From: an uncultured Acinetobacter sp.
Lineage (GTDB): Bacteria; Pseudomonadota; Gammaproteobacteria; Pseudomonadales; Moraxellaceae
Assembly (NCBI RefSeq): GCF_947626835.1
Contig: NZ_CANQTS010000007.1
Location: 17,501-81,500 of the forward strand
Direction: 5' to 3'
DNA length: 64,000 nt
Part shown: positions 18,906-29,333 of the stretch, one piece after another
Numbering within the stretch: position 1 is the stretch's first letter
Layout of the letters: each line of letters starts with the position of its first letter
Program-made: the position numbers and the translations under genes
The notes under the pieces: generated by a model
Told to the model about the DNA's origin: nothing
Databases searched by the model: none
What the model saw: the letters and a program-made list of their open reading frames with translations, nothing else

Positions 18906-20027
18906 TTACTCAGAAAAACTTGTACGAATAATTTCTTTGGCTTTGGCATCTTCCAGCTCAATCACGCGTTGACGCACCATCGTTTCGATTTCGTCAACCA
19001 ACTGTGCTGTGTCAATCAAATGGCTTTTTTCGCCATTACGATAAACCAAAGAACGTGGCGCTGCACCCACTACACCAATATCAGCTTCTTTGGCTTCACC
19101 CGGACCATTGACTTTACAACCAATGACCGAAACATCCATTGGGGTACGAATATCTTCAAGACGCTCTTCAAGCTGCTGCATCACCGAAATCACGTTAAAT
19201 TCTTGACGTGAGCAACTTGGGCAGGCAATGAAGTTAATCCCATTTGAACGCAAGCTCAATGATTTTAAGATATCAAAACCAATTTTAATTTCTTCTTCAG
19301 GCTCAGCCGCCAATGAAATACGCATGGTATCGCCAATGCCTTCCATTAACAAACCACCTAAGGCGATGGCAGATTTTACCGAACCTGTGCGGTAAATTCC
19401 GGCTTCGGTTACACCTAAATGCAGTGGATTATCAATTTGTTGTGACAACAAACGATACGCATCCATGGTTAAAAACACATTCGATGCTTTAACCGATACT
19501 TTAAATTCATGGAAATTTAAACGATCTAAAATATCAATATGACGCATCGCAGATTCAAGCAAAGCTTGACCAGTTGGCTCACCATATTTTTTTTGAATGT
19601 CTTTTTCAAGCGAGCCGGCATTCACACCAATACGCATCGAAATATCATGGTGACGTGCAGCAGCCACCACTTCACGAATTTTGGCTTCTGAACCAATATT
19701 ACCCGGGTTAATGCGTAGACAATCGGCACCAAAATCAGCCACCGCTAAGGCAATTTTATAATCAAAATGAATGTCGGCCACCAAAGGTACATTCACTTGC
19801 TTACGAATTTCACCAAAGGCTGCGGCAGCTTCCATGCTCGGTACAGACACCCGCATGATATCGGCACCAGCATCCACGCAGCGCTGGATTTGCGCAATCG
19901 TCGCGGCCACATCACAGGTTTCTGTGTTGGTCATACTTTGAATGCTAATCGGGGCATCACCACCGACATATACCGAACCGACGCGAATCTTACGCGTTGC
20001 ACGGCGCTGAATTGGATTGACGATCAT
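18906..20027 (-). CDS. ispG: 4-hydroxy-3-methylbut-2-enyl diphosphate synthase
   Basis: This 373-residue enzyme has the N-terminal TIM barrel ([30 protein letters not shown]) and the 4Fe-4S domain ligated by [11 protein letters not shown] and [16 protein letters not shown]. It converts MEcPP to HMBPP in the non-mevalonate isoprenoid pathway. It is essential and found in the usual place between rodZ and hisS. Confidence 0.98.
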   Translation of the reverse strand: MIVNPIQRRATRKIRVGSVYVGGDAPISIQSMTNTETCDVAATIAQIQRCVDAGADIMRVSVPSMEAAAAFGEIRKQVNVPLVADIHFDYKIALAVADFGADCLRINPGNIGSEAKIREVVAAARHHDISMRIGVNAGSLEKDIQKKYGEPTGQALLESAMRHIDILDRLNFHEFKVSVKASNVFLTMDAYRLLSQQIDNPLHLGVTEAGIYRTGSVKSAIALGGLLMEGIGDTMRISLAAEPEEEIKIGFDILKSLSLRSNGINFIACPSCSRQEFNVISVMQQLEERLEDIRTPMDVSVIGCKVNGPGEAKEADIGVVGAAPRSLVYRNGEKSHLIDTAQLVDEIETMVRQRVIELEDAKAKEIIRTSFSE

Positions 20028-20044
20028 GATCTTTACCTTATGCC

Positions 20045-20824
20045 TTAACGTGACAGACGGAATTCTGCTTTGCCATTAACTGTATATGGCGACAATGAAA
20101 TATTTTCATTGTTTAAATTTAATGACACCGCAGTTGCATCATCTAGACGAATCTGAAATGGTGCTTCACCGCTAATGGTCGCGGTATTGGCTTGACGACC
20201 AGTGAGTAATACTTTACCGGTTGAATCCACAATATGTACCGAGGTTGGACGATTAAAGCTTAATGCCAACTGATCGCCCGTTGAAGCGACTGTTGAACCA
20301 TCGAGTGATAACACCTCAACTGCACTTTCAGGCTCGAGTGCTTCAGGTTCATCACTACGATTTTTAAGTGCTGCGATAGCAGCCCACAATACAATCACCA
20401 CTGCCACAGCAATAGCGCTACGCTTTAACCATTTACGGTTACGGTCACGGTTGGAACCTGGCAATTTACCCATAATTTTAATGGGCGAATTATCTAAAGC
20501 GTGATTCGGCAATAAACCTGTGTCATTGGCATAGATTTCATCAAAACGTTGAATAATGTTATTGGCATCCACCTTTAAAAACTTAGCATAACTGCGATAA
20601 TAACCCTTAATAAAGGTTGCTTCAGGCAATGCCTTGTATTGGTCTTTTTCCAATGCAGCTAAGGTTTTTTCAGGAATATTTAAGGCTTTAGCGATATCCG
20701 CTAACTCACGTTTTTGATTGATACGAACTTGACGTAAGTACTCACCTGGACGTTGTACATTTCCTAATGCGTTTGGAACTGTGCTTGAACCAGTCGATTG
20801 CGATGAATTAGGATTTATTTCCAT
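20045..20824 (-). CDS. rodZ: RodZ-like helix-turn-helix membrane protein (DUF4115)
   Basis: This 259-residue protein has a cytoplasmic Xre-type HTH domain (residues about 28-90: [34 protein letters not shown]), one membrane helix (about 134-152), and a periplasmic C-terminal DUF4115 beta domain (about 185-255). RodZ links MreB to the cell-wall elongation machinery. The gene overlaps pilF by 10 bases, the conserved pilF-rodZ-ispG arrangement. Confidence 0.92.
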   Translation of the reverse strand: MEINPNSSQSTGSSTVPNALGNVQRPGEYLRQVRINQKRELADIAKALNIPEKTLAALEKDQYKALPEATFIKGYYRSYAKFLKVDANNIIQRFDEIYANDTGLLPNHALDNSPIKIMGKLPGSNRDRNRKWLKRSAIAVAVVIVLWAAIAALKNRSDEPEALEPESAVEVLSLDGSTVASTGDQLALSFNRPTSVHIVDSTGKVLLTGRQANTATISGEAPFQIRLDDATAVSLNLNNENISLSPYTVNGKAEFRLSR

Positions 20825-21630
20825 ACGGCCTCAGTACTGTACTGTAATTGCAGATAACGTTGGTATTCTTGACTATTTGGGAACAAGGCGCGCATTTGAT
20901 TGACTAAGGCCTGCTGCCCTAGTGAATCATTGTTGGCACGCGCAATACGTATTCCAAGCCAAAGCGCGCGTGAACTTTGATTATTTGAGCCGACACGATG
21001 TACAAATTGTTCATACAATTGCGTCGCACTCGCATATTGTTCACGTAAATAAAAAATTTCAGCTAACTCTAACATTGAAATTGTCGAATCACGATTGACA
21101 GACAAGGCTTGTTTGAATGTTTTTTCAGCATTCACCACATCGTCTTTGCGTAAATAAACCCGACCTAAATTTTCAAGTGCTAAGTAGCGCTGCTCATAAC
21201 CCAGCGCAGCGCCTGCAATTGTCAGCTGCTCAATTGCATCATCATAACGCCCTAAACGATACAAATAAGTACCATAATTATTACGTGCCTGAGCATTATC
21301 AGCATCACTGCTAATGGCACGTTTAAAGTAAGTTTCCGCTTTTTCTAAATTGATCGGGCTGCCTTCTTGTTGCAGCAAGATTCCCATCATCATATTGGCG
21401 TTACTGTCACGCGCATCATATTCTAAGGCTTGATCAAGTGAACGCTTGGCCGCGTCTAAATCACCATTACGCAAATGCTCACCAGCCAGTTGGGTGCGCA
21501 CTTGAATGGATTTAACTGGATCTTTTTTATAGGGTGTGGAGGAAGCCGTGGTTTGACAACCGGTTAAGATTGCTGTCGTTACAAGCATCAGGCCTAAGCT
21601 TAGGTATTGATTTATTGTCTTTGTCACCAC
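20815..21630 (-). CDS. pilF: type IV pilus biogenesis/stability lipoprotein PilF (PilW)
   Basis: This 271-residue lipoprotein has lipobox LTGC (Cys about residue 25) and a ladder of TPR repeats from about residue 45 (AGEHLRNGDLDAAKRSLDQAL, ARNNYGTYLYRLGRYDDAIEQL, LGRVYLRKDDVVNAEKTFKQAL). PilF is the pilotin that brings the PilQ secretin to the outer membrane and is needed for twitching and DNA uptake. It lies 19 bases downstream of rlmN. Confidence 0.93.
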   Translation of the reverse strand: MVTKTINQYLSLGLMLVTTAILTGCQTTASSTPYKKDPVKSIQVRTQLAGEHLRNGDLDAAKRSLDQALEYDARDSNANMMMGILLQQEGSPINLEKAETYFKRAISSDADNAQARNNYGTYLYRLGRYDDAIEQLTIAGAALGYEQRYLALENLGRVYLRKDDVVNAEKTFKQALSVNRDSTISMLELAEIFYLREQYASATQLYEQFVHRVGSNNQSSRALWLGIRIARANNDSLGQQALVNQMRALFPNSQEYQRYLQLQYSTEAVWK

Positions 21631-21649
21631 GTTGTTCCCCCTTATTCAA

Positions 21650-22882
21650 TTATCCTTGCGAACGCATAATCTCGTTTTGCGCTGCAACTTTCTTTTTCCA
21701 TTGTTCGGCACGGCGTGTACGGTCGGCCACTTGACCGACCAATTGACCACATGCGGCATCAATATCATCACCACGGGTCTGACGAATCGTACACACAAAA
21801 CCAGCATCAGACAAAGTTTTTTGGAATGCAATAATACGATTTCGGCTTGAACGACCATATGGTGCATGCGGGAATGGGTTAAATGGAATTAAATTGATTT
21901 TACTTGGTAAGTCTTTTAACAACTTAATCATTTGCTGTGCATGTTCAGGTTTATCATTTACGCCATCTAACATCACATATTCAATAGTCACGTGTTTACG
22001 TGAGCTTTCATTGCCGTCTTTGGCAATATAACGCTGACATGCAGCAATCAATTGCTCTAATGGATATTTTTTATTAATAGGTACAAGTTCATTACGCAAT
22101 TCATCATTTGGCGCATGTAATGAAATGGCTAAAGCTACATCAATATCTTTCACCATTTGGTCAATTTTAGGCACTACACCTGAAGTTGACAAAGTGACAC
22201 GACGTTTAGACATACCATACGCGAAGTCATCCAGCATGGTACGCATTGAGTTTAAAACAGCATCGTAGTTGAGCAATGGTTCGCCCATGCCCATCATCAC
22301 CACGTTCGTCACCGAGCGCTCACGCTCAAGTACAGGCACATCTTCCATATACGAGTAATTGGCCATCCATAACTGACCAATAATTTCAGCTTGGTTTAAG
22401 TCACGTTGGAAACCTTGTTTGCCCGTTGAGCAAAACGAACAATCCAGCGCACAGCCCACTTGTGATGAAATACACAAAGTACGACGCAAGCCACTGCGGT
22501 GTTCAGCAGGAATCAAAACCGTTTCAACCAAAGAGCCTTCACCATCACCGACACGGAACACCCATTTACGGGTACCGTCTTTAGAATAGTTTTTGTGCAC
22601 CACTTCTGGAGCTTTAATCTCAGCAATTTTTTCTAATTTTTCGCGTAATTTACCCGAAATATTGGTCATTTCGGCAAAATCAGTCACAAAGAATTGGTGA
22701 ATCCATTTCATCACCTGACCGGCGCGAAACTTCTTCTCTCCCATGTCCTCAAAGAATTTTTCCATTTGTGGACGTGACATGCCCAGTAAATTCACTTTTT
22801 CCACCGGTGTATGCGTCTGAATAGACGTAGATTGTTGCTTTTCATCAAGATGTGCAGATGAAGCGACCACTTCAGTACTCAT
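21650..22882 (-). CDS. rlmN: dual-specificity 23S rRNA/tRNA methyltransferase RlmN
   Basis: This 410-residue radical SAM enzyme has the cluster motif [15 protein letters not shown] (CxxxCxxC), [10 protein letters not shown], and the C-terminal catalytic Cys in DIDAACGQL. It methylates C2 of A2503 in 23S rRNA and of A37 in some tRNAs. About 30 polar residues precede the usual RlmN start near [14 protein letters not shown], so the N-terminus is a little long. It is the first gene of the rlmN-pilF-rodZ-ispG-hisS-yfgM-bamB operon. Confidence 0.96.
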   Translation of the reverse strand: MSTEVVASSAHLDEKQQSTSIQTHTPVEKVNLLGMSRPQMEKFFEDMGEKKFRAGQVMKWIHQFFVTDFAEMTNISGKLREKLEKIAEIKAPEVVHKNYSKDGTRKWVFRVGDGEGSLVETVLIPAEHRSGLRRTLCISSQVGCALDCSFCSTGKQGFQRDLNQAEIIGQLWMANYSYMEDVPVLERERSVTNVVMMGMGEPLLNYDAVLNSMRTMLDDFAYGMSKRRVTLSTSGVVPKIDQMVKDIDVALAISLHAPNDELRNELVPINKKYPLEQLIAACQRYIAKDGNESSRKHVTIEYVMLDGVNDKPEHAQQMIKLLKDLPSKINLIPFNPFPHAPYGRSSRNRIIAFQKTLSDAGFVCTIRQTRGDDIDAACGQLVGQVADRTRRAEQWKKKVAAQNEIMRSQG

Positions 22883-22952
22883 GTGTAATTACCTAGATCA
22901 TGCGTTTATAGAGGAAGAGATGTTCAAGAAGTGAACAAATTAAATTTCAGGA

Positions 22953-22991
22953 ATAAAAAAACCAGATAAGTATAATAACACTTATCTGGTT
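22953..22991 (-). terminator. terminator downstream of ndk
   Basis: AACCAGATAAGT/ACTTATCTGGTT (22960-22971 with 22980-22991) form a 12-bp stem, with a T-run on the minus strand. It separates ndk from rlmN. Confidence 0.8.
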
Positions 22992-23004
22992 TGAATACTG
23001 CGTA

Positions 23005-23436
23005 TTAACGAGTACGTGGAGCAATCTCAGTTTGCGCGAAGAAGTAGTTCACTTCACGGTCAGCAGATGCTACAGAGTCAGAACCGTGAGCAGCGTTTTC
23101 GTCGATGCTTACAGCGAAGTCAGCGCGGATAGTACCAGGAGCAGCTTCTTTAGGGTTAGTCGCGCCTAGGATGTCACGGTGAGCAAGAACAGCGTTTTCG
23201 CCTTCAAGAACTGAAACAACAACTGGACCTGAAGTCATGAAAGCAACTAGGTCAGCAAAGAAACCACGTTCTTTGTGCTCAGCGTAGAAGCCTTCAGCTT
23301 CAGCTTGAGTTAAGTGTTTCATTTTAGTTGCAACGATTTGAAGACCCGCTTTTTCAAAACGAGCGAAGATTTCGCCTACAACGTTTTTAGCAACTGCGTC
23401 TGGTTTTACGATAGATAAAGTACGTTCAATCGCCAT
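23005..23436 (-). CDS. ndk: nucleoside diphosphate kinase
   Basis: This 143-residue enzyme has the family's near-invariant sequence: [12 protein letters not shown] at the start, the active-site His in NAAHGSDS (about residue 117), and the typical C-terminal FF-x-TEI tail. It equilibrates nucleoside tri- and diphosphates by a phospho-His intermediate. It is monocistronic, with an AGGAG-like site and its own terminator. Codon use is strongly biased, as expected for a highly expressed gene. Confidence 0.98.
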   Translation of the reverse strand: MAIERTLSIVKPDAVAKNVVGEIFARFEKAGLQIVATKMKHLTQAEAEGFYAEHKERGFFADLVAFMTSGPVVVSVLEGENAVLAHRDILGATNPKEAAPGTIRADFAVSIDENAAHGSDSVASADREVNYFFAQTEIAPRTR

Positions 23437-23542
23437 GATAGGCTCCTTAAGTCAAATTGACATGAAAATTTTGCGCATTATACCCAATAATAGGCGGTGT
23501 TCTGCGCTTAATCTGTAAAAAAAATGCTTTTTTTCGTACTGA

Positions 23543-23743
23543 TTAACGTGCTTCGTCAATCCAAGCCATCTGAATCGCTTCTAATAAGCCTTCTGTTGAT
23601 TTGTCTGGATTGTCTTCAAACTCAGGTAAAGCACAAATCCATGCATGTAAATCGGTAAAACGAATCCACTGTGGGTCCACATCTGGATGTGCTTCATACA
23701 ATTCAATTGCAATATCAATGGTGTCGGTCCAACGTAAGCCCAT
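23543..23743 (-). CDS. iscX: Fe-S cluster assembly protein IscX
   Basis: This 66-residue acidic protein matches IscX/YfhJ (LRWTDTIDIAIELYEAHPDVDPQWIRFTDLHAWI, LLEAIQMAWIDE). IscX binds IscS and iron and tunes Fe-S assembly rate. In E. coli it is the last gene of the isc operon; here no isc genes are adjacent and it sits between ndk and a PAP2 gene, so it is an orphan locus. Confidence 0.93.
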   Translation of the reverse strand: MGLRWTDTIDIAIELYEAHPDVDPQWIRFTDLHAWICALPEFEDNPDKSTEGLLEAIQMAWIDEAR

Positions 23744-23789
23744 AACTCATCCTAAATCAATATGTGTGCTTACTTTAGCAAATTTTATG

Positions 23790-24341
23790 TTACAGCAGCA
23801 CTGCAAAATACGGTGCGCATAGAATAATTAATCCCCCCACCGCTGCACCAATTAATGCACCCACCATGACATCGCTTGGATAATGTAAGCCCAAAATCAT
23901 GCGCGATAATACCACTAAAACTGTAAAAGGTAACATCAGCAATAATAGTAACGGTTCAATATAGCCAATGACGGTGGTGGCTAACACCGCATGTAAGGTA
24001 TGCCCTGAGGGAAAACTAAAGTGATCCAGTGGTCGCTCCCCTAAACGAATCACTTGATGCACCTGATAAGGCCGTGGACGAATGGTTTTGGCTTTTAAAA
24101 TTTTATAAATTACCGTACCTACTAGGGTACCAAGCAAAACATAGACAATGCTGAAGCTAAAGTCCCAACCACGAACCCACCATGCCAAGGCCAACATGGT
24201 GTACCAAAAAGGGCCATCGCCTAAGCGGCTAATGGCACGAAAAAAGTAACAAATTTTGTGTGAGTGGGAAAAATGATTTAAATACAAACATCCTTTTAAA
24301 TCCATGGCTAATATTCTTATTTTGGCACGTTTAAAATTCAT
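23790..24341 (-). CDS. PAP2-superfamily membrane phosphatase
   Basis: This 183-residue multi-pass protein carries the three phosphatase motifs: KAKTIRPRP (motif 1), FPSGHTLHA (motif 2) and SRMILGLHYPSDV (motif 3 with catalytic His). Such enzymes dephosphorylate undecaprenyl pyrophosphate or phosphatidic/phosphatidylglycerol phosphate. It starts 26 bases after the glycosyltransferase gene, behind a GGGGAAG site, so they form one transcript. A lipid-modifying role with the glycosyltransferase is an inference. Confidence 0.88.
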   Translation of the reverse strand: MNFKRAKIRILAMDLKGCLYLNHFSHSHKICYFFRAISRLGDGPFWYTMLALAWWVRGWDFSFSIVYVLLGTLVGTVIYKILKAKTIRPRPYQVHQVIRLGERPLDHFSFPSGHTLHAVLATTVIGYIEPLLLLLMLPFTVLVVLSRMILGLHYPSDVMVGALIGAAVGGLIILCAPYFAVLL

Positions 24342-24367
24342 CTGCTTCCCCTGATTGGCGAGGATGG

Positions 24368-25648
24368 CTAGGTGTGCATGACACTCTCCCGAGCCACACG
24401 ATACAAGGCGTGTTCAAACTGTTTAACTGGATGATCCCAACCAATTTGAGCAGCCAGTTGACAGGCTTGACGTCCCATGTGCTGTAAAGTTTTATTATTG
24501 GGTAATTGTTGTATAAATTGGCAAAAGCCGTGTTGATCCCCAAGCGGTGCTAACCACCCCATATAATGATGCTTCACATATAAATGTGCTGCGGCATAAT
24601 CGTAAGCAATCACAGGTAAACCACTGGCCATGGCTTCTAATACCACATTGCCAAAAGTTTCCACTTGACTGGCAAATACAAACACATCACAGCTTGCATA
24701 AACAGTTGCAAGTTCTGTAGCGTATAAGTTACCGGTAAATATAATGTTACTGTCTGCGGCCAAAGCCAACAGTTCTTGGCGCTGCGGCCCATCGCCTACA
24801 ATCACCAACTTCACCGCCTGCCCTGCAGCCTGCATTTGCTTATAAGTTTGAATAATCAGTGGGATTTCTTTTTCAGGCGATAAACGTCCCACATATAACA
24901 AGACCCGCGTATCAGGCTGTGCACCCCATTTTTGCCGTAAGCGTTCAGAGCGCAATTCAGGTTTAAAATGTTCGACATCTACCCCACGCCCCACCACCGT
25001 CAACGGACAGGTCACACCAAAATCACGTAAGGCTTTTTCGGTATCGTGACTAGGTACACAGGTAAGTGCAGTATTGTTATGAAACCAGCGTAAATACGTT
25101 TGAATAGGTTTGACCAAAAAAGCTAAATCAAAAAAACGGCTAAAATCTTGAAAAGGTGAATGAAAGCCACTTGAGATGGGAATATTTTTGGCTTTTGCTG
25201 CATGTAACAACGCCAAGCCCAATGGCCCTTCGGTCACAATATGCACCACATCGGGCATAAATTCTTCTAAAGCTTGATTGACCTTTTGCATTTGCGGTAA
25301 GCCAAATTGCAAAGTCGGATAGCGCGGAATAGTCTGTGCTTTGACTAAACATTCTTTATTAGGCACAAAACTCGCCACTGTGCTGCGTTGCTCAGGACGA
25401 ATCAGTAAAATTTTATGACCTTGTTTTTGTAAACCTTGACTTAAATGCAATAAAGAATGTGCTACGCCATTGACCTCGGGCGGCCATGTTTCTGTCACGA
25501 TTGCAATTTTAAGTCGGGGTCGCACTAACGCTTGTAAAACAGTGATTTCATCGGCGAAATTATGATGCTGTTGTTTTAAATAAAATTTAAAGCTATCCGG
25601 AAAATCTTGTTGTTTTAACAGGCTGCCAATACCGGTGTGTTCCATCAT
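24368..25648 (-). CDS. glycosyltransferase family 4 (GT-B) protein
   Basis: The protein has 426 residues from the ATG at 25648; the frame extends 4 codons to a TTG, which is not preferred. The N-terminal half, from LKIAIVTETWPPEVNGVAHSLLHLSQGL, resembles the acceptor domain of GT4 enzymes such as MgtA/DcfB-like glucosyl- and mannosyltransferases. The C-terminal half has YVGRLSPEKEIPLII and the donor-binding EtFGNVVLEAMASGLPVIAYD (E-x7-E). Paired with a PAP2 phosphatase, it may glycosylate a lipid. The substrate cannot be deduced from sequence. Confidence 0.88.
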   Translation of the reverse strand: MMEHTGIGSLLKQQDFPDSFKFYLKQQHHNFADEITVLQALVRPRLKIAIVTETWPPEVNGVAHSLLHLSQGLQKQGHKILLIRPEQRSTVASFVPNKECLVKAQTIPRYPTLQFGLPQMQKVNQALEEFMPDVVHIVTEGPLGLALLHAAKAKNIPISSGFHSPFQDFSRFFDLAFLVKPIQTYLRWFHNNTALTCVPSHDTEKALRDFGVTCPLTVVGRGVDVEHFKPELRSERLRQKWGAQPDTRVLLYVGRLSPEKEIPLIIQTYKQMQAAGQAVKLVIVGDGPQRQELLALAADSNIIFTGNLYATELATVYASCDVFVFASQVETFGNVVLEAMASGLPVIAYDYAAAHLYVKHHYMGWLAPLGDQHGFCQFIQQLPNNKTLQHMGRQACQLAAQIGWDHPVKQFEHALYRVARESVMHT

Positions 25649-25718
25649 GCACCTAGCCAATTCTGTCTATTTTTCCGCTAGCATAGCCCTGTTTTGTGAC
25701 AGTTTAATGTCCTGTGCT

Positions 25719-26489
25719 TTAATCCGTTACAGCATGCAACAAACCATTTTTGACTTTAAAGCGCTGTGTACCAAAATGAACTTCTTGTTTAACTGCATCT
25801 ACATACGGTGTACCTTGCAGTTTTTCCAGCGCTGCTGCACGTTGAAATTGCGCAGTTTTAGGGTTATATATCCAATATAAATAATTTTGATCGTTTTCAT
25901 TCTCAGCCAGTGTTGCAGCTTTTAACGCCAAGTCAAAATAGCCATCAAAATTTAAATCGATATATTGCATTTGACTTGCGTCAGCATTAAAGCCCACCAA
26001 ACTTTGGTAGAGTTGTTGATTGCTGCGTTGTAATACATCTACGCGTTGAATAAGGTTGTGACCATAAAATTTAAAATTAAAAGTTGGACGATTCGCAACA
26101 TAGATTAATGGCTGAAAATGGATTTTTCTTTGCCAACCATCGAGTAACAATTGGCTACTCATACTACCTAATTTAGAATTTAGCTCACCTTTGAGTTGCA
26201 AATCTGGCTGCTCAGCATTGCTGCCTTTTAGCTCAATAGCATTGCCTTTTTGTAAGCCACTCAGTTGATAATCTTGATTTAACACTTGATCATGCAAACG
26301 TGCGCTTGGGTTCCAAATGCCCGATTTAAGCTCTAAAAAATAACGTCCATCTTCTGACATCATGACTCGATGCACAGGTACATAAATGCTTTTTAATTCT
26401 GTATTAATATCATTGGCAGATGCCGTTGAGGTTAAAGCCAAAACAGGTAAAGCAAGTACAAGTGATTGTATCAGCAAATGTTTTTTCAT
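25719..26489 (-). CDS. secreted protein of unknown function (XAC2610-like)
   Basis: This 256-residue protein has a clear signal peptide (MKKHLLIQSLVLALPVLALTSTASA, cleavage about 25). The C-terminal half has YIDLNFDGYFDLAL followed by YLYWIYNPKTAQFQRAAAL, the pattern of XAC2610-like periplasmic proteins, where a calcium-loop-like DxNxDGxxD segment precedes a tyrosine-rich strand. No enzymatic motif was found. It lies alone between the glycosyltransferase and the DUF2971 gene, on the same strand. Confidence 0.75.
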   Translation of the reverse strand: MKKHLLIQSLVLALPVLALTSTASANDINTELKSIYVPVHRVMMSEDGRYFLELKSGIWNPSARLHDQVLNQDYQLSGLQKGNAIELKGSNAEQPDLQLKGELNSKLGSMSSQLLLDGWQRKIHFQPLIYVANRPTFNFKFYGHNLIQRVDVLQRSNQQLYQSLVGFNADASQMQYIDLNFDGYFDLALKAATLAENENDQNYLYWIYNPKTAQFQRAAALEKLQGTPYVDAVKQEVHFGTQRFKVKNGLLHAVTD

Positions 26490-26592
26490 GATTTAACCTC
26501 AAAATAGTTAGATTGGGAGAAAGCTAATTTAGCATAAGATTCGCTATAAATAGTGAAGTAAAACTTAATCTTTTTATTGTCTTCACTAACAT

Positions 26593-27447
26593 TTAAGTAA
26601 CCTTATTAATCAAGCTACTTTTTAACTTCCATTGTTCAATATCAACATCAACCCGATAAAAATTGATATTGTTATCTGAGCAAATTTTTCTTAATTCTTC
26701 AAATTTCGGAATGATATGATCTTCAACCTTCTCACCCGACATTTGATATTTTCTGCGCTGATCAACGTACACATTTTTGCCTATATATAATTCCACAAAG
26801 GCATCTTGAGGAACCTCGATAGTGTAAATAGGTCTTGTACCTAAAGAAATTCTTTTCCAAATTTGTCCATCAACTATCTTTTCTCGACTATATGGAGAAT
26901 GATAAGAAAATTTTGCCGGATAAATATTTTTTACAACTCGAACTTCCTCCTCATAAGCCCAATATAAAGATTTATACAAAAAAGCTCTTTTACATAAATC
27001 CTCATACTTTTGTTTATCAATATCAATTGCTTCTGCTATCTGCTGTATTTCGTATTGAGTCAATTCAATGGGATTTTTAGGTGCGGTCGCTAAATAGATG
27101 ATTTCACCACGTTGTGCGGGAATCATAAATTTTTCAATATCTTCTAGGCCTGCTTTTTGTGTATCTATCCCAATGACAACACCTTTATAACTATCTGCAT
27201 AATGTGACCACATCAAAGGATTAAGTGGTGCACGAGTTAAGGATAAAACACCAAATCGCCTAGAAAATTTATCTTTGCATTGTTGAATAAATCTATCAGA
27301 AGAAATACCTTCTATATCAGATTGAATCACCCCCAAAGCAGTTCCTTCAAACGGATCATTAAAATCCTCTAAATGAGAAAAACCCAAAGACTTAGTTTTT
27401 AAAATAGTTAAAGCTGCTTCAAAACTTACATATTTATATAAAATCAT
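26593..27447 (-). CDS. DUF2971 domain protein
   Basis: This 284-residue cytoplasmic protein has the DUF2971 signature: LYKYVSFEAALTILKTKSLGFSHLEDFNDPFEG at the N-terminus, CKDKFSRRFGVLSLTRAPLNPLMWSHYADSYKGVVIGID in the middle, then EEVRVV and IYIGK-type elements. The function is unknown; members often lie in accessory regions and beside mobile or defence genes. The gene is visibly more AT-rich than its neighbours. It is followed upstream (27469-27568) by a terminator and a duplicated ilvC tail, which suggests acquisition next to ilvC. Confidence 0.88.
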   Translation of the reverse strand: MILYKYVSFEAALTILKTKSLGFSHLEDFNDPFEGTALGVIQSDIEGISSDRFIQQCKDKFSRRFGVLSLTRAPLNPLMWSHYADSYKGVVIGIDTQKAGLEDIEKFMIPAQRGEIIYLATAPKNPIELTQYEIQQIAEAIDIDKQKYEDLCKRAFLYKSLYWAYEEEVRVVKNIYPAKFSYHSPYSREKIVDGQIWKRISLGTRPIYTIEVPQDAFVELYIGKNVYVDQRRKYQMSGEKVEDHIIPKFEELRKICSDNNINFYRVDVDIEQWKLKSSLINKVT

Positions 27448-27461
27448 TTTTATAATCCAAT

Positions 27462-27484
27462 AAAAAAACCTCGTTTACACGAGG
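27462..27484 (-). terminator. terminator next to the duplicated ilvC tail
   Basis: The stem CCTCGT/ACGAGG (27469-27474 with 27479-27484) has a TTAC loop and seven T on the minus strand. It follows the ilvC-like tail at 27521-27568 and precedes DUF2971, as a terminator would after a complete ilvC. Confidence 0.75.
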
Positions 27485-27520
27485 GTCTTTGTAGCATTTA
27501 AAATCTGCTAGATCAAAGAA

Positions 27521-27568
27521 TTAGTTCTTTTCTTTTTCTATGATTTTGTTTGCTTGAATCTATGGTAT
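27521..27568 (-). pseudogene. duplicated 3' tail of ilvC (remnant)
   Basis: 41 of 48 bases match the true ilvC end at 27711-27758 without gaps. On the minus strand it reads IQANKIIEKEKN-stop against [16 protein letters not shown] in ilvC, but the preceding TGG (Trp) codon is TAG here. Homology stops at about 27569. This is a non-functional remnant that comes from a somewhat different ilvC allele, since substitutions are conservative. Confidence 0.8.
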
Positions 27569-27578
27569 GAGCAAGCTC

Positions 27579-27626
27579 AGAACACTGTTCTAAGTGAAGC
27601 GCAAGGAATGAAAAGCACTGCTTTTC
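27579..27626. repeat. two small palindromes sharing a CACTG core
   Basis: AGAACA-C-TGTTCT (27579-27591) and GAAAAGCA-C-TGCTTTTC (27610-27626) are perfect inverted repeats around a single central base and lie 18 bases apart in the segment between the two ilvC tails. They may be part of a dispersed repeat. No second copy was seen in this window. Confidence 0.5.
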
Positions 27627-27654
27627 AATTTGTGAGGCACGAAGTTTCTTATGT

Positions 27655-27683
27655 AAAAAACCCACTCAAATTGAGTGGGTTTT
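27655..27683 (-). terminator. terminator downstream of ilvC
   Basis: ACCCACTCAA/TTGAGTGGGT (27660-27669 with 27671-27680) form a 10-bp stem with a one-base gap. On the minus strand a T-run follows (complement of 27655-27660). Confidence 0.85.
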
Positions 27684-27710
27684 CGCATTCAAATCAATTG
27701 ATTTAAGAAA

Positions 27711-28781
<1,071 letters not shown>

Positions 28782-28841
28782 TTAAGCCTCTCCTAGTTGT
28801 ATAGGTTTGTATTGAGGTTGTCAAAAAAATGTTTCGTTAAA

Positions 28842-29333
28842 TTAGATTGTTAAAACTTTTTCGCCACGCGCGATACCCGATACGCCAGAACGCACAACTT
28901 CTAAGATTGTGTTTTCAGCTAAGGCATCAATAAAACCGTCGATTTTCTCGGTTGTACCTGCGATTTGAATGGTGTAAGTGGTTGGTGTGACATCAACCAC
29001 TTGCGCACGGAAAATATCTGCGGTGCGTTTAATTTCATCACGCGCTGAACCCAATGCTTTGACTTTAATCAGCATCAATTCACGTTCGATGTGTGGACCT
29101 TCAGACAAATCAACCACTTTAACCACTTCAACCAATTTGTTGAGTTGTTTAGTGATTTGCTCAATCTTATGGTCGTCGCCATAGGTGGTGAGGGTTAAAC
29201 GTGAAAGTGTTGGGTCTTCGGTTGGAGCAACGTTTAACGTCTCAATGTTATAACCACGTTGAGAAAATAAACCCACTAAACGAGAAAGCGCACCTGCTTC
29301 GTTTTCAACTAAGACAGAAATAATGTGTCTCAT
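28842..29333 (-). CDS. ilvN: acetolactate synthase small (regulatory) subunit
   Basis: This 163-residue protein starts with an ACT domain ([31 protein letters not shown]) and has a second C-terminal ALS_ss_C domain from about residue 85. It binds valine and confers feedback inhibition on the large subunit. Length and sequence are like IlvH of the IlvIH enzyme of E. coli. Its ATG overlaps the ilvI stop by 4 bases. Confidence 0.96.
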   Translation of the reverse strand: MRHIISVLVENEAGALSRLVGLFSQRGYNIETLNVAPTEDPTLSRLTLTTYGDDHKIEQITKQLNKLVEVVKVVDLSEGPHIERELMLIKVKALGSARDEIKRTADIFRAQVVDVTPTTYTIQIAGTTEKIDGFIDALAENTILEVVRSGVSGIARGEKVLTI

